Made by a program: the position numbers and the translations under genes. The notes under the pieces were generated by a model. The model saw nothing but the letters and a program-made list of their open reading frames with translations. It had not been told where the DNA came from and ran no database searches. From assembly GCF_042427615.1 (NCBI RefSeq), contig NZ_JBHMEZ010000011.1, positions 1-64,000 on the forward strand: a stretch of DNA of 64,000 nt. The letters are read 5' to 3'. This stretch comes from Formosa undariae. GTDB lineage: Bacteria; Bacteroidota; Bacteroidia; Flavobacteriales; Flavobacteriaceae. Below are positions 17,264-25,474 of this stretch, one piece after another. How positions within the stretch are numbered: the stretch's first letter is position 1; each line of letters opens with the position of its first letter.

Positions 17264-20200
17264 ATGAAAAAAGAAATTATTAAAAGGAAATACATTCCTA
17301 ATCAATTATGCTATAATTTAAAAATAAAACTTAGTGCCATACTTCTTGTTTTATCCTTATTCCAAATTTATGCAAAGACCCCATCTGGTCCAGATACTAA
17401 GATTACTTTAAACTTTGAAAATGTAAATCTTGAAAAGGTTTTAAACCAAATTGAAAAACTTACAGAGTATAAGTTTATTTATAAAGACAACGAGGTTGGT
17501 TATAACGAGATAGTAACTATTAAAGTATCAGAAAAACCTTTATCAAAAGTTTTAGAGGATCTTCTTTCTAAAATAAATCTAGGATATAAAATATACGGTA
17601 AACAGATTGTTTTGCGAAGTAAACCACTATTACAAACCAATATATCAAAGCAGAGTAACGTTTTAACACCTCAAAGTTTTGAGATAAAAGGAACTGTTAA
17701 AGATGAAAAAGGGGTTCCGTTACCAGGAGCAAATATTGCTGAAAAGGGAACTTCTAATGGGACTCTAAGTGATTTTGATGGTAATTTTACGCTTAAGGTG
17801 ACTAATTTAAATGCCACTCTAGAGTTTTATTATCTAGGGTTTGCAACCCAAAACATTACTTTAAATGGAGAAACCCAAATAAATGTAATTATGGCGGAAA
17901 GTGCTTCAGGATTAGAGGAAATTGTACTTGTGGGTTATGGAAAGCAAAAAAAAGTGACTCTTACCGGGGCCATAACCTCTATAAAAACAGAGGATTTGAA
18001 CGAAATACCAACTAGTAATTTATCAAATGCTCTAGCTGGTCGAGCTCCAGGGGTAAATATAACGAATACTTCAGGTTTATCTGGTGCGTCTTCAAGCATT
18101 AGGATTAGAGGTAGTTTTGGAGAACCATTATATGTAATCGATGGTATCGTAAGAGATAAGGAAGCCTTTGATGCTCTTAATGCCAACGAAGTAGATCAAT
18201 TAAGCTTTTTAAAAGATGCTGCTACAGCTTCTATATATGGTTCACAAGCGGGTAATGGTGTTGTCTTGGTTACCACAAAAAAAGGAGTCAAGCAAAAAGC
18301 AGTGTTTAATTTTCAAACCTCTTATGAAACATCACGGACAACTCAGACTCTTCTTTCAGATTTAACAACGTCTACAGATGAATTAATTTATCAAAATCGG
18401 GTAGCAGAATTTAATGGGACTACCCCTCCAAATGGACAGGAAGAATTTGATTATTTTGAAGATCGAAGTTATAATGTAAACGATTTTATTTGGCAAAACC
18501 CAACAAGTGTAGATTATTCTATGAGTGTGTCTGGGGGAAGTGAAACAGTCACGTACTACGCTTTAGCCAGCTACCGTAGTCAAGAGGGGTCATTTAAAGG
18601 TCTCGATTACGATAAGTTTAATCTTCGCTCGAATGTCTCTGCTAAAATCTCTAAAAGAATCACTTTAGATTTAAATATTGGAGCAAGTCAACAAAATCAT
18701 GATCGATTTTACTGGCCATTTTCTTCGGACGATGATTATGATGTTTCCGATCTTTATCGTACGACTTTTAACTGGCCAAAAACGTATCCTTTTTATACGG
18801 ATGTTAATGGTACTCCAAGTAATGAAGTTACAGACTATCCCGTTCAAACCCCTATGGGTAGCTGGTTGGCTTGGAGCGTTATCGATCAAATTATTGGAGA
18901 TAGATATATAAATACGAAGAATAGACAGCTTAATTCTATACTCTCTTTAGATATTGATTTAAGTGATATATTACCAGGATTATCCACTAAAATTGTAGGA
19001 AGTTATTTGGCAGAGGATTATATGCGAAAGCATTTTTTAACTTTTCAAGATAACTATGTTTTTAATCAGGCAGATCCTGATGGAAATAGATTTATTCCAG
19101 GTGCTCCAGATCCTGATAAAATCAACACGTTTACATTCAGTCAGAATCAAGAGTTTTTAAGTTATGATATAAGTACATCTTGGGAATACCAGGCAGATTG
19201 GTTTATAAATTATAAGAATACCTTTGGAAATCACGGTGTTAATGCTATGGTTGTATTTGAACAGGCTGAAAATGGCTTATATGGCGCTTATGCAAAAGCT
19301 GAGGATCCAGTGACAACTTATGATCAAGACTTCGTTTATTCTACAGATGCTGAAAGAAGATATGGTCGAGGGTATGAAGAAATAGGTGCTAGACAATCTA
19401 TAATAGGGAGAGCTAATTATAATTTTAAAGAACGATATATTGCGGAATTTTCATTTAGATACGATGGGAATACTTTATTTCCTGAAAAAGGACGTTGGGG
19501 CTTTTTTCCCTCTTTTTCTGGAGCGTGGAGAATTTCAGAAGAGTCTTTTATGACCGACACAAGTTGGATAGACGAACTTAAATTGAGGGTTTCTTACGGT
19601 ACAACAGGTAACGATTTAGATGTCGATAATAATAGTATATCTCCATTTTCTTTTGCAAGTACGTATCAAAACAATGGAAGTTATATTTTTGGAAATAACT
19701 TATATAGTGGTATCGGACCTGGAGCAACGCCTAATCCTAATCTTACCTGGTCCACTTCAACAACATATAATTTAGGTTTTGATTTTGAGTTTATCAATAG
19801 AAAACTTTTAGGATCTATTGATGTTTTTAATAAAAAAGAAGTGGATATTTTGGGCTCTAGATTGGTAACCCTTCCAGATAATTATGGTCAATCTTTAGCA
19901 CCAGAAAATTATGCTGAAAGATCCTGGAAAGGAGGAGAATTATCTATAATGTGGCGAGATTTTTCTGAAAACAGTAACTTTAAATATTCTATTTATGGAA
20001 ATTTAGGTTATGCAAAAGATCAATGGGACAAAATTGATCAAGATCCCATATTTGAAGCAGGCGGACTTAGAGAATCAGAGTCACAAATCGGACAGTCTAT
20101 AAATCGAATATTTGGTTTAAAATCTTTAGGTATAGTGCGTTCTCAAGAACAGTTGGATGAATTGCTAGCGGATGGATTTACTCAATTTGGTAGAACTCCT

Positions 20201-20794
20201 TATTTAGGAGGACTTTATTTTGAAGATATAAGAGGAGATGGTTATTCTTCAACTCCAGATGGTAAAATTGATGAGAATGACTATCAATTACTTTCTAATA
20301 AGGCCGCTCCAAGAATAAACTATGGTTTTGGTTTTAATTTAGCTTTAGGGAACTTTACTTTAGATGCCCATTTTCAAGGTGTAAGCGATTACGACCGTAT
20401 TATAAGCAACGCAGAAGGAGCAGGGATTAGACAATATGGAGGGACTGTACGACCTTATTACCCTATTTGGGCGGATGATGTTTGGACTCCCGAAAATCCC
20501 GATGCGCAATACCCAAGAGTTGTTGGGAAAAACTGGAATGAATCAGGAACAGGATCATCTTCCTTTTGGATCTATAACGGATCCTACTTAAGACTTAAAA
20601 ATCTAAATTTGGGGTATACCTTACCACAAAATCTTCTTAATAATATTGGTGTTTCTAGTGTGAAGATTTTTCTAAATGGAACCAATTTATTTGCTATTTC
20701 AGATATGACTGAATTCCACGATCCGGAACAGAAAAATTACGATTCTTATCCCGTTATGAAATCTTATTCCATTGGTATGAACTTTAAATTTTAA
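17264..20794 (+). CDS. SusC/RagA-family TonB-linked transporter with STN signalling domain
   Basis: A 1176-residue outer-membrane transporter. After a signal sequence (cleaved near residue 38) comes an STN domain (about 48-115, FENVNLEKVLNQIEKLTEY), which contacts FecR in the periplasm and makes this a signal transducer. A CarboxypepD_reg domain follows (about 142-212), then the plug with the SusC signature LKDAATASIYGSQAGNGVVL (about 316-335), then a large barrel ending in FKF. It works with the SusD lipoprotein encoded 9 bp downstream to bind and import an oligomeric ligand. No degradative enzyme is encoded nearby, so the substrate cannot be read from context. Confidence 0.96.
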   Translation: MKKEIIKRKYIPNQLCYNLKIKLSAILLVLSLFQIYAKTPSGPDTKITLNFENVNLEKVLNQIEKLTEYKFIYKDNEVGYNEIVTIKVSEKPLSKVLEDLLSKINLGYKIYGKQIVLRSKPLLQTNISKQSNVLTPQSFEIKGTVKDEKGVPLPGANIAEKGTSNGTLSDFDGNFTLKVTNLNATLEFYYLGFATQNITLNGETQINVIMAESASGLEEIVLVGYGKQKKVTLTGAITSIKTEDLNEIPTSNLSNALAGRAPGVNITNTSGLSGASSSIRIRGSFGEPLYVIDGIVRDKEAFDALNANEVDQLSFLKDAATASIYGSQAGNGVVLVTTKKGVKQKAVFNFQTSYETSRTTQTLLSDLTTSTDELIYQNRVAEFNGTTPPNGQEEFDYFEDRSYNVNDFIWQNPTSVDYSMSVSGGSETVTYYALASYRSQEGSFKGLDYDKFNLRSNVSAKISKRITLDLNIGASQQNHDRFYWPFSSDDDYDVSDLYRTTFNWPKTYPFYTDVNGTPSNEVTDYPVQTPMGSWLAWSVIDQIIGDRYINTKNRQLNSILSLDIDLSDILPGLSTKIVGSYLAEDYMRKHFLTFQDNYVFNQADPDGNRFIPGAPDPDKINTFTFSQNQEFLSYDISTSWEYQADWFINYKNTFGNHGVNAMVVFEQAENGLYGAYAKAEDPVTTYDQDFVYSTDAERRYGRGYEEIGARQSIIGRANYNFKERYIAEFSFRYDGNTLFPEKGRWGFFPSFSGAWRISEESFMTDTSWIDELKLRVSYGTTGNDLDVDNNSISPFSFASTYQNNGSYIFGNNLYSGIGPGATPNPNLTWSTSTTYNLGFDFEFINRKLLGSIDVFNKKEVDILGSRLVTLPDNYGQSLAPENYAERSWKGGELSIMWRDFSENSNFKYSIYGNLGYAKDQWDKIDQDPIFEAGGLRESESQIGQSINRIFGLKSLGIVRSQEQLDELLADGFTQFGRTPYLGGLYFEDIRGDGYSSTPDGKIDENDYQLLSNKAAPRINYGFGFNLALGNFTLDAHFQGVSDYDRIISNAEGAGIRQYGGTVRPYYPIWADDVWTPENPDAQYPRVVGKNWNESGTGSSSFWIYNGSYLRLKNLNLGYTLPQNLLNNIGVSSVKIFLNGTNLFAISDMTEFHDPEQKNYDSYPVMKSYSIGMNFKF

Positions 20795-20803
20795 TAGAAC
20801 GAA

Positions 20804-22564
20804 ATGAAAAAACTAATAAATATATTTTTACTTTTTATTTTATTGGCGAGTTGTTCAGAGGTACTCGACATAGAAGACATAAATAACTACAGCCCTGAAG
20901 CTGTTTGGAACGACGAAAATTTAGCTAATGCTTACATGGTAAATCTATATCCTATGTTTGGTAATTGGGATACAGGAGCAGATAGATTAAGTGGGCAATT
21001 AGCAGGAATAGAGTGGTATAAAGATAGAGTGACCATCTCAAACACAAGTTTTAAAAGTTGGGATTATTCTAATATTCGCCTCTTGAATCAGGCGATAATT
21101 GATGTTGAGAATGGAACCCTTTCGCAGTCGGTAAAAGATAATATTGCAGGACAGGCGCTCTTTATGAGAGCATATTCTTATTTCAATATGGTTACTTATC
21201 ATGGAGGTGTGCCATATATCAAGGAGCCACAAGATAGATATGAAGATGATTTATATGTAGCTAGAAATTCGACTAAGGAATGTTTCGATTATATTGAAGA
21301 AGACCTCAATAAAGCTATGGAACTGCTTCCTGACCATATTTTATCAACATCGTCAGATTACGGAAAAATAGATGCAAACTTTGTACTGGCTTTTAAAGCA
21401 AAAGTACTTCTATATATGGCTTCTCCTCAGTTTAATCCTTCTAACCCTTGGGATAATGTGTATTGGGAGAAGGCTAACGCTGCAAATAAAGCGGCATATG
21501 AATCGCTACTTGGTCAAGGTTACGGACTTGTAGAAGATTATTCTAATATCGCACTGGAGGAACGAAATAATGAGGTTATATTTTCTGTTATAAATTCTTA
21601 TCCAAATAAAATTGCTTCATGGGATAATGGGGTGCGCCCGGGTTCTGAAAGTAGAGGAACAGCAAATGCGTGTCCAACATGGGAATTTGTAAAAGAATTT
21701 CCTATGAAAGACGGGAGACTTTATAATGATCCGCTTAGTAACTACAATATGTCCGATGAAGATTTTCTTCAAAATTACTGGGAAAATAGAGATCCTAGAT
21801 TTGAGAAATCTATAGTTTGGAATGGGAAAATTTATGAAGTTTCAGGGAAAATAGGTAAAAGACAATATACATCTTTAGGAATAGCGCATGAATTAGATGA
21901 CTTTGGAATCAATCCTAATGCAAACACTAATTCGACTAATTTAGATCGTTATACCGGATTCTTTATTTTAAAGAACAGCTTACTTAATTTAACTCAATCT
22001 GAAGTAGAACAATACGATTTAGATTATGTTGTAATGCGTTTTGCGGAGGTAATGTTTAATTATGCTGAAACAGCAAATGAAACAGGAGATTCTGCTATGG
22101 CATTGAAAATTCTTAGAGAAATTAGGGAAAGAGCAGGTATAGAACCTGGTATTAATGAAAACTATGGAATTGATGCGATTAGTAGAGAAGATGTTAGAGA
22201 AGCTATATTAGCTGAAAAGAATATCGAGTTTTGTTTTGAAGGACACCGTTTTTGGGACTTAAGAAGACTTAGAAAACTAGATAGGCTTGATGGAACTATA
22301 AAAGAAGGGGTTGAAGCTATTGCTATTGAATCAGATATGAATGAAATGGAGATCGGAACGGCACAAGATTTAGCAGATACATATGACTTGAAGGAAACAA
22401 ATTTTCAATATAGTATATTACAAGTTCCGCGTTCAGGTGTACAGGAAAGTTCTCTACCTGAGAGCTATTATTTCTTTCCTATTCAACAACAAGTATTAAA
22501 CAGAAATGAAAAATTAGAACAGAATATTGGATGGGGTGGAGCGTTTGATCCAACACTTCCTTAA
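20804..22564 (+). CDS. SusD/RagB-family surface nutrient-binding lipoprotein
   Basis: A 586-residue surface lipoprotein (lipobox FILLASC, Cys17) that forms the lid on the partner SusC pore. The N-terminal SusD-like region (DIEDINNYSPEAVWNDENLA) and the TPR-like helices (NIAGQALFMRAYSYFNMVTY) are typical. So is the C-terminal RagB region with REDVREAILAEKNIEFCFEG followed by HRFWDLRR, and the final VLNRNEKLEQNIGW. It is the last gene of the sigma/anti-sigma/SusCD operon, and a terminator follows at 22605. Confidence 0.95.
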   Translation: MKKLINIFLLFILLASCSEVLDIEDINNYSPEAVWNDENLANAYMVNLYPMFGNWDTGADRLSGQLAGIEWYKDRVTISNTSFKSWDYSNIRLLNQAIIDVENGTLSQSVKDNIAGQALFMRAYSYFNMVTYHGGVPYIKEPQDRYEDDLYVARNSTKECFDYIEEDLNKAMELLPDHILSTSSDYGKIDANFVLAFKAKVLLYMASPQFNPSNPWDNVYWEKANAANKAAYESLLGQGYGLVEDYSNIALEERNNEVIFSVINSYPNKIASWDNGVRPGSESRGTANACPTWEFVKEFPMKDGRLYNDPLSNYNMSDEDFLQNYWENRDPRFEKSIVWNGKIYEVSGKIGKRQYTSLGIAHELDDFGINPNANTNSTNLDRYTGFFILKNSLLNLTQSEVEQYDLDYVVMRFAEVMFNYAETANETGDSAMALKILREIRERAGIEPGINENYGIDAISREDVREAILAEKNIEFCFEGHRFWDLRRLRKLDRLDGTIKEGVEAIAIESDMNEMEIGTAQDLADTYDLKETNFQYSILQVPRSGVQESSLPESYYFFPIQQQVLNRNEKLEQNIGWGGAFDPTLP

Positions 22565-22604
22565 TTGTTTGTGAGAAACAGTTAAAATTAATATATCAAA
22601 ACAG

Positions 22605-22636
22605 AAAAGCCTCAAAATTTTAATTTTGAGGCTTTT
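22605..22636. terminator. bidirectional terminator after susD-like gene
   Basis: Arms AAAAGCCTCAAAATT (22605-22619) and AATTTTGAGGCTTTT (22622-22636) form a 15-bp perfect stem between convergent genes, with A and T tracts suited to both directions. Confidence 0.88.
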
Positions 22637-22641
22637 TATAT

Positions 22642-22857
22642 TTATGCAACTTTCTGAAGTAAATCGAAACATGGGCATTTGCCACAACGTTTCTTTTCAG
22701 ATTTCAAATACTTATCACAACATTTTGTTTTGCATTTATCGGCGATTTTAAAACCTGCATCTAACAAAACGGATTTTGCTTTTTTAAGCTCTTTCTTCTT
22801 TAACTTAAGTTCTTTTTTCTTGCCCAAAACAAATGTTACTAATGGTTTAGGCTTCAA
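22642..22857 (-). CDS. small cysteine-rich basic protein
   Basis: A 71-residue protein. The first half is lysine-rich (LGKKKELKLKKKELKKAKSV). The second half has six cysteines in the pattern CKTKCC then CGKCPC, suggesting a metal site. I recognise no named family. It lies 45 bp downstream of ferritin on the same strand, so a metal-related role is conceivable but unproven. Confidence 0.7.
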   Translation of the reverse strand: MKPKPLVTFVLGKKKELKLKKKELKKAKSVLLDAGFKIADKCKTKCCDKYLKSEKKRCGKCPCFDLLQKVA

Positions 22858-22902
22858 AAATAATTATTTTTACTTAATCTAAATAAGATTAAGTGTTAAA
22901 AT

Positions 22903-23421
22903 TTACTCAGGACTCATGGTAGAGGCTGTGCTTACGGTAAGTTGATTAATATCTCTATCAAATAAATATAATCCACCTTTATCGTCGCCAATTAAATTAA
23001 TCTTATCCAAGATTGTTCTTGCCATAGCTTCTTCTTCAATTTGCTCAGAAACATACCACTGTAAGAAATTGTGAGTCGCGTAATCTTTTTGCTCTAAAGA
23101 AATATGAACAAGTTCGTTGATGCTTTCACTAACAAAAATTTCATGTTCAAATAACATTTCAAACATTTCTTTAAACGATTTAAATGAAACATCAGGAGCT
23201 TTTAATTCCGAGATAAATGCGTGTCCACCTCGCTCGTTTATAAATTTAATCAGTTTTAGCATGTGTTCGCGCTCTTCATCAGATTGCTTATACATAAAGT
23301 TAGCAATCCCTTCTAATCCTTTTACTTCGGCCCAACAAGCCATAGCTAAATATATCTGAGAAGATTCAGCTTCAATCCTAATTTGATTATTTAATACTTC
23401 TTCTATTTTTTTTGATAACAT
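22903..23421 (-). CDS. ftnA: bacterial non-haem ferritin
   Basis: A 172-residue iron-storage ferritin that oxidises Fe(II) and stores it as mineral in a 24-mer shell. The ferroxidase pattern is visible: EAESSQIYLAMACWAEVKGL in helix A (first site Glu), SDEEREHMLKLIKFINERGG in helix B (E-x-x-H), the long BC loop, then YATHNFLQWYVSEQIEEEAM (Q and E-x-x-E-E) in helix D. Length is normal for FtnA. It appears to be in its own unit, followed by the small Cys-rich gene. Confidence 0.95.
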   Translation of the reverse strand: MLSKKIEEVLNNQIRIEAESSQIYLAMACWAEVKGLEGIANFMYKQSDEEREHMLKLIKFINERGGHAFISELKAPDVSFKSFKEMFEMLFEHEIFVSESINELVHISLEQKDYATHNFLQWYVSEQIEEEAMARTILDKINLIGDDKGGLYLFDRDINQLTVSTASTMSPE

Positions 23422-23478
23422 ATTTTTTGATTTTTAGTAAAGTTATAGATAATTCAATTCAATTTTAAATTAAAATTC

Positions 23479-24366
23479 TTAAGATTTTGCTTTTTTAGGC
23501 ATTCTAAATAACGAAATTTGTTTGGTGTAAAACGTAATGCGAATACCAAAAAGTAAAATTATTCCACCTATAACCATCTGTAGCGTAATGGTTTCGTTAA
23601 GAAAAATCCAAGCTAAAATAGATGCTAAAATCGCTTGTCCTAATAAACTTACAGAAACTCGCGTTGCCCTCATGTATTTTGTAGCGTAGCTTATAAGTAA
23701 CCAAGCGAGAAGCTGACATACCAAACCTTGTATCACTAAAACACCCCAACCTGTATTCGAAAATCCAGAAAATGGTTCGCCCATCGCAAAACTTAATACG
23801 CCTAAAGCTATCGCCGAAGAGACTACACTTACAGTCATAAAAGTTAAAACATCGGTTTCTTCTAAAACAAATTTACTGGTTAACATATAGACGGCATACA
23901 ACATGCCAGAGAGAATGGCAAAAAAGAAAGCAAGATCGAAATCTAATTTTATAAAAAACTGAACGCCCACTAATGTTATCATTCCTATAATCGCAATGAC
24001 AGTACCAATCCAGAAATTACGTAACGGTTTGTCTTTTAAAAACAGAAAGGCGCCTATTCCTACCCAAACAGGAGACAAGTTTGTTAAAAGTGTTGCTTGT
24101 GTTGCCGAAGATTCCTGAATAGCAATATTCCACACACCAACGTCTAAGCCAAAAACTACTCCACACACCGATGCTAATACTAGCATTTTTTTAGAAGGAA
24201 TCTTAAGTTTGTTCGTAATTAATACATAGGGTAAAATAATAACCGAAGCGAAAAGCATGCGGTAAAATGCCGAGATTAATCCCGGAGTTAAACTTAGGCG
24301 AACCAATACGGGGAAGATAGAAATACAAATAATACCTATAACGAGTGCAATTCTAGGTTTTGTCAT
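23479..24366 (-). CDS. EamA-family (drug/metabolite) transporter
   Basis: A 295-residue inner-membrane protein with about ten transmembrane helices arranged as two EamA repeats (about 5-138 and 150-285). The repeat ends show the family pattern: LTNLSPVWVGIGAFLFLKDK in the first and SLLGQAILASILAWIFLNET in the second. Members export metabolites or amino acids; the substrate here is unknown. It appears monocistronic, with a good -7 box just upstream. Confidence 0.92.
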   Translation of the reverse strand: MTKPRIALVIGIICISIFPVLVRLSLTPGLISAFYRMLFASVIILPYVLITNKLKIPSKKMLVLASVCGVVFGLDVGVWNIAIQESSATQATLLTNLSPVWVGIGAFLFLKDKPLRNFWIGTVIAIIGMITLVGVQFFIKLDFDLAFFFAILSGMLYAVYMLTSKFVLEETDVLTFMTVSVVSSAIALGVLSFAMGEPFSGFSNTGWGVLVIQGLVCQLLAWLLISYATKYMRATRVSVSLLGQAILASILAWIFLNETITLQMVIGGIILLFGIRITFYTKQISLFRMPKKAKS

Positions 24367-24389
24367 ATCATTAAAAAATTAAGGGGCGG

Positions 24390-24402
24390 CAAAAGTACGC
24401 AA
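24390..24402 (-). promoter_or_regulatory. promoter -7 region of the EamA-family gene
   Basis: On the minus strand this reads TTGCGTACTTTTG, in which TACTTTTG matches TAnnTTTG. The identical 13-mer occurs before metG at 31475-31487, also just upstream of the start codon. Distance to the EamA ATG is 23 bp. Confidence 0.5.
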
Positions 24403-24567
24403 TAACTTGATTATAAATATTCTAAATGGGATAAAATATGATAGCTCTTTGCTTATTTAAAATACAAGAGGATTACTCTGTTTAATCTAGATTTCGAAGT
24501 AAATATTTAGATTGTAATGAGGCTATTAATAAGGTCGTACACAAGTAAAATCACATTATCAAACTGA

Positions 24568-25473
24568 TTAAAAATAAAGTTCCTGAGCCACTCTATACGT
24601 ATTCGAATGTGCCTCTATAATCTTTTTAATTTCGGGAGTGTAACCTCCTCCCATACTGCACATAACTGGAATAGTAAGTGTTTTACAGGTTTCTAAAACA
24701 AACCGATCTCTGGCTTTGCAACCTGCTATGGAAAGTCCTAGTTTACCTAACTTATCTGAAGCGATAACGTCTACGCCACATTGGTAAAATATAAAATCTG
24801 GTTGGTGTTCCGTAATTAATTTGGGTAAGGTGTTTTTTAGAAGGTCTAAATAGGTTTCGTCGTTTGTATTATCATCTAATTCAATATCTAGATCACTCTG
24901 TTCTTTTTCAAACGGATAATTGTTTTTTCCATGCATAGAAAAGGTAAATACACGCGGTTCGTTTTGAAATATTTCGGCTGTTCCGTTACCTTGATGCACG
25001 TCTAAATCTATTATAAGAATACGTTTTGCTATATTTTTATTCAACAAATGCATGGCTGCAATGGCTTGGTCGTTTAGCATACAAAACCCTTCACCGTGAG
25101 AAGAGTAGGCATGATGTGTGCCTCCAGCAATATTCATGGCAATACCGTATTGTAAAGCATATTCTGTAGCCTTTAATGTGCCAGAAACGATACATATTTC
25201 TCGTGCTATTAAGCGTTCACTTAATAAAAAACCAATTTTAAGTGCCGCCTGATGGCTCAATGTTATGTTTAATAAGTCGTAAAAATATTCAGCATCATGA
25301 ACAGCTAAGATGTGCTTATGGTTTTCTAGACGTTCTGGTTCGAAGAAATTTTCTTCTGTAGACGTTCCTTCGTAGATTAATTGCAATTTCAAAAGCTCAT
25401 ATTTTTCCATAGGAAACCGATGTCCTTTTGGAAGCGGATGATTATATATGGGATGATAAGCGATTTTTAGCAT
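24568..25473 (-). CDS. histone deacetylase-like / AcuC-type zinc amidohydrolase
   Basis: A 301-residue arginase-deacetylase-fold enzyme, predicted to remove acyl groups from lysine or small amines. Zinc and catalytic residues are visible: GGTHHAYSSHGEGFCMLND (the His pair), DLDVHQGNGTAEIF (Asp and His zinc ligands), QCGVDVIASDKLGKLGLS (Asp ligand) and GGGY (the transition-state Tyr). Its ATG lies one base after the stop of the tex gene, so the two form an operon. The substrate is not known; bacterial members include acetoin-utilisation and polyamine deacetylases. Confidence 0.93.
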   Translation of the reverse strand: MLKIAYHPIYNHPLPKGHRFPMEKYELLKLQLIYEGTSTEENFFEPERLENHKHILAVHDAEYFYDLLNITLSHQAALKIGFLLSERLIAREICIVSGTLKATEYALQYGIAMNIAGGTHHAYSSHGEGFCMLNDQAIAAMHLLNKNIAKRILIIDLDVHQGNGTAEIFQNEPRVFTFSMHGKNNYPFEKEQSDLDIELDDNTNDETYLDLLKNTLPKLITEHQPDFIFYQCGVDVIASDKLGKLGLSIAGCKARDRFVLETCKTLTIPVMCSMGGGYTPEIKKIIEAHSNTYRVAQELYF

Positions 25474-25474
25474 A

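Noticed and set aside
22872..22894. Small hairpin ACTTAATCT/AGATTAAGT after ferritin
   Set aside because: Nine base pairs of mostly A-T with no T tract on either strand; not a convincing terminator.
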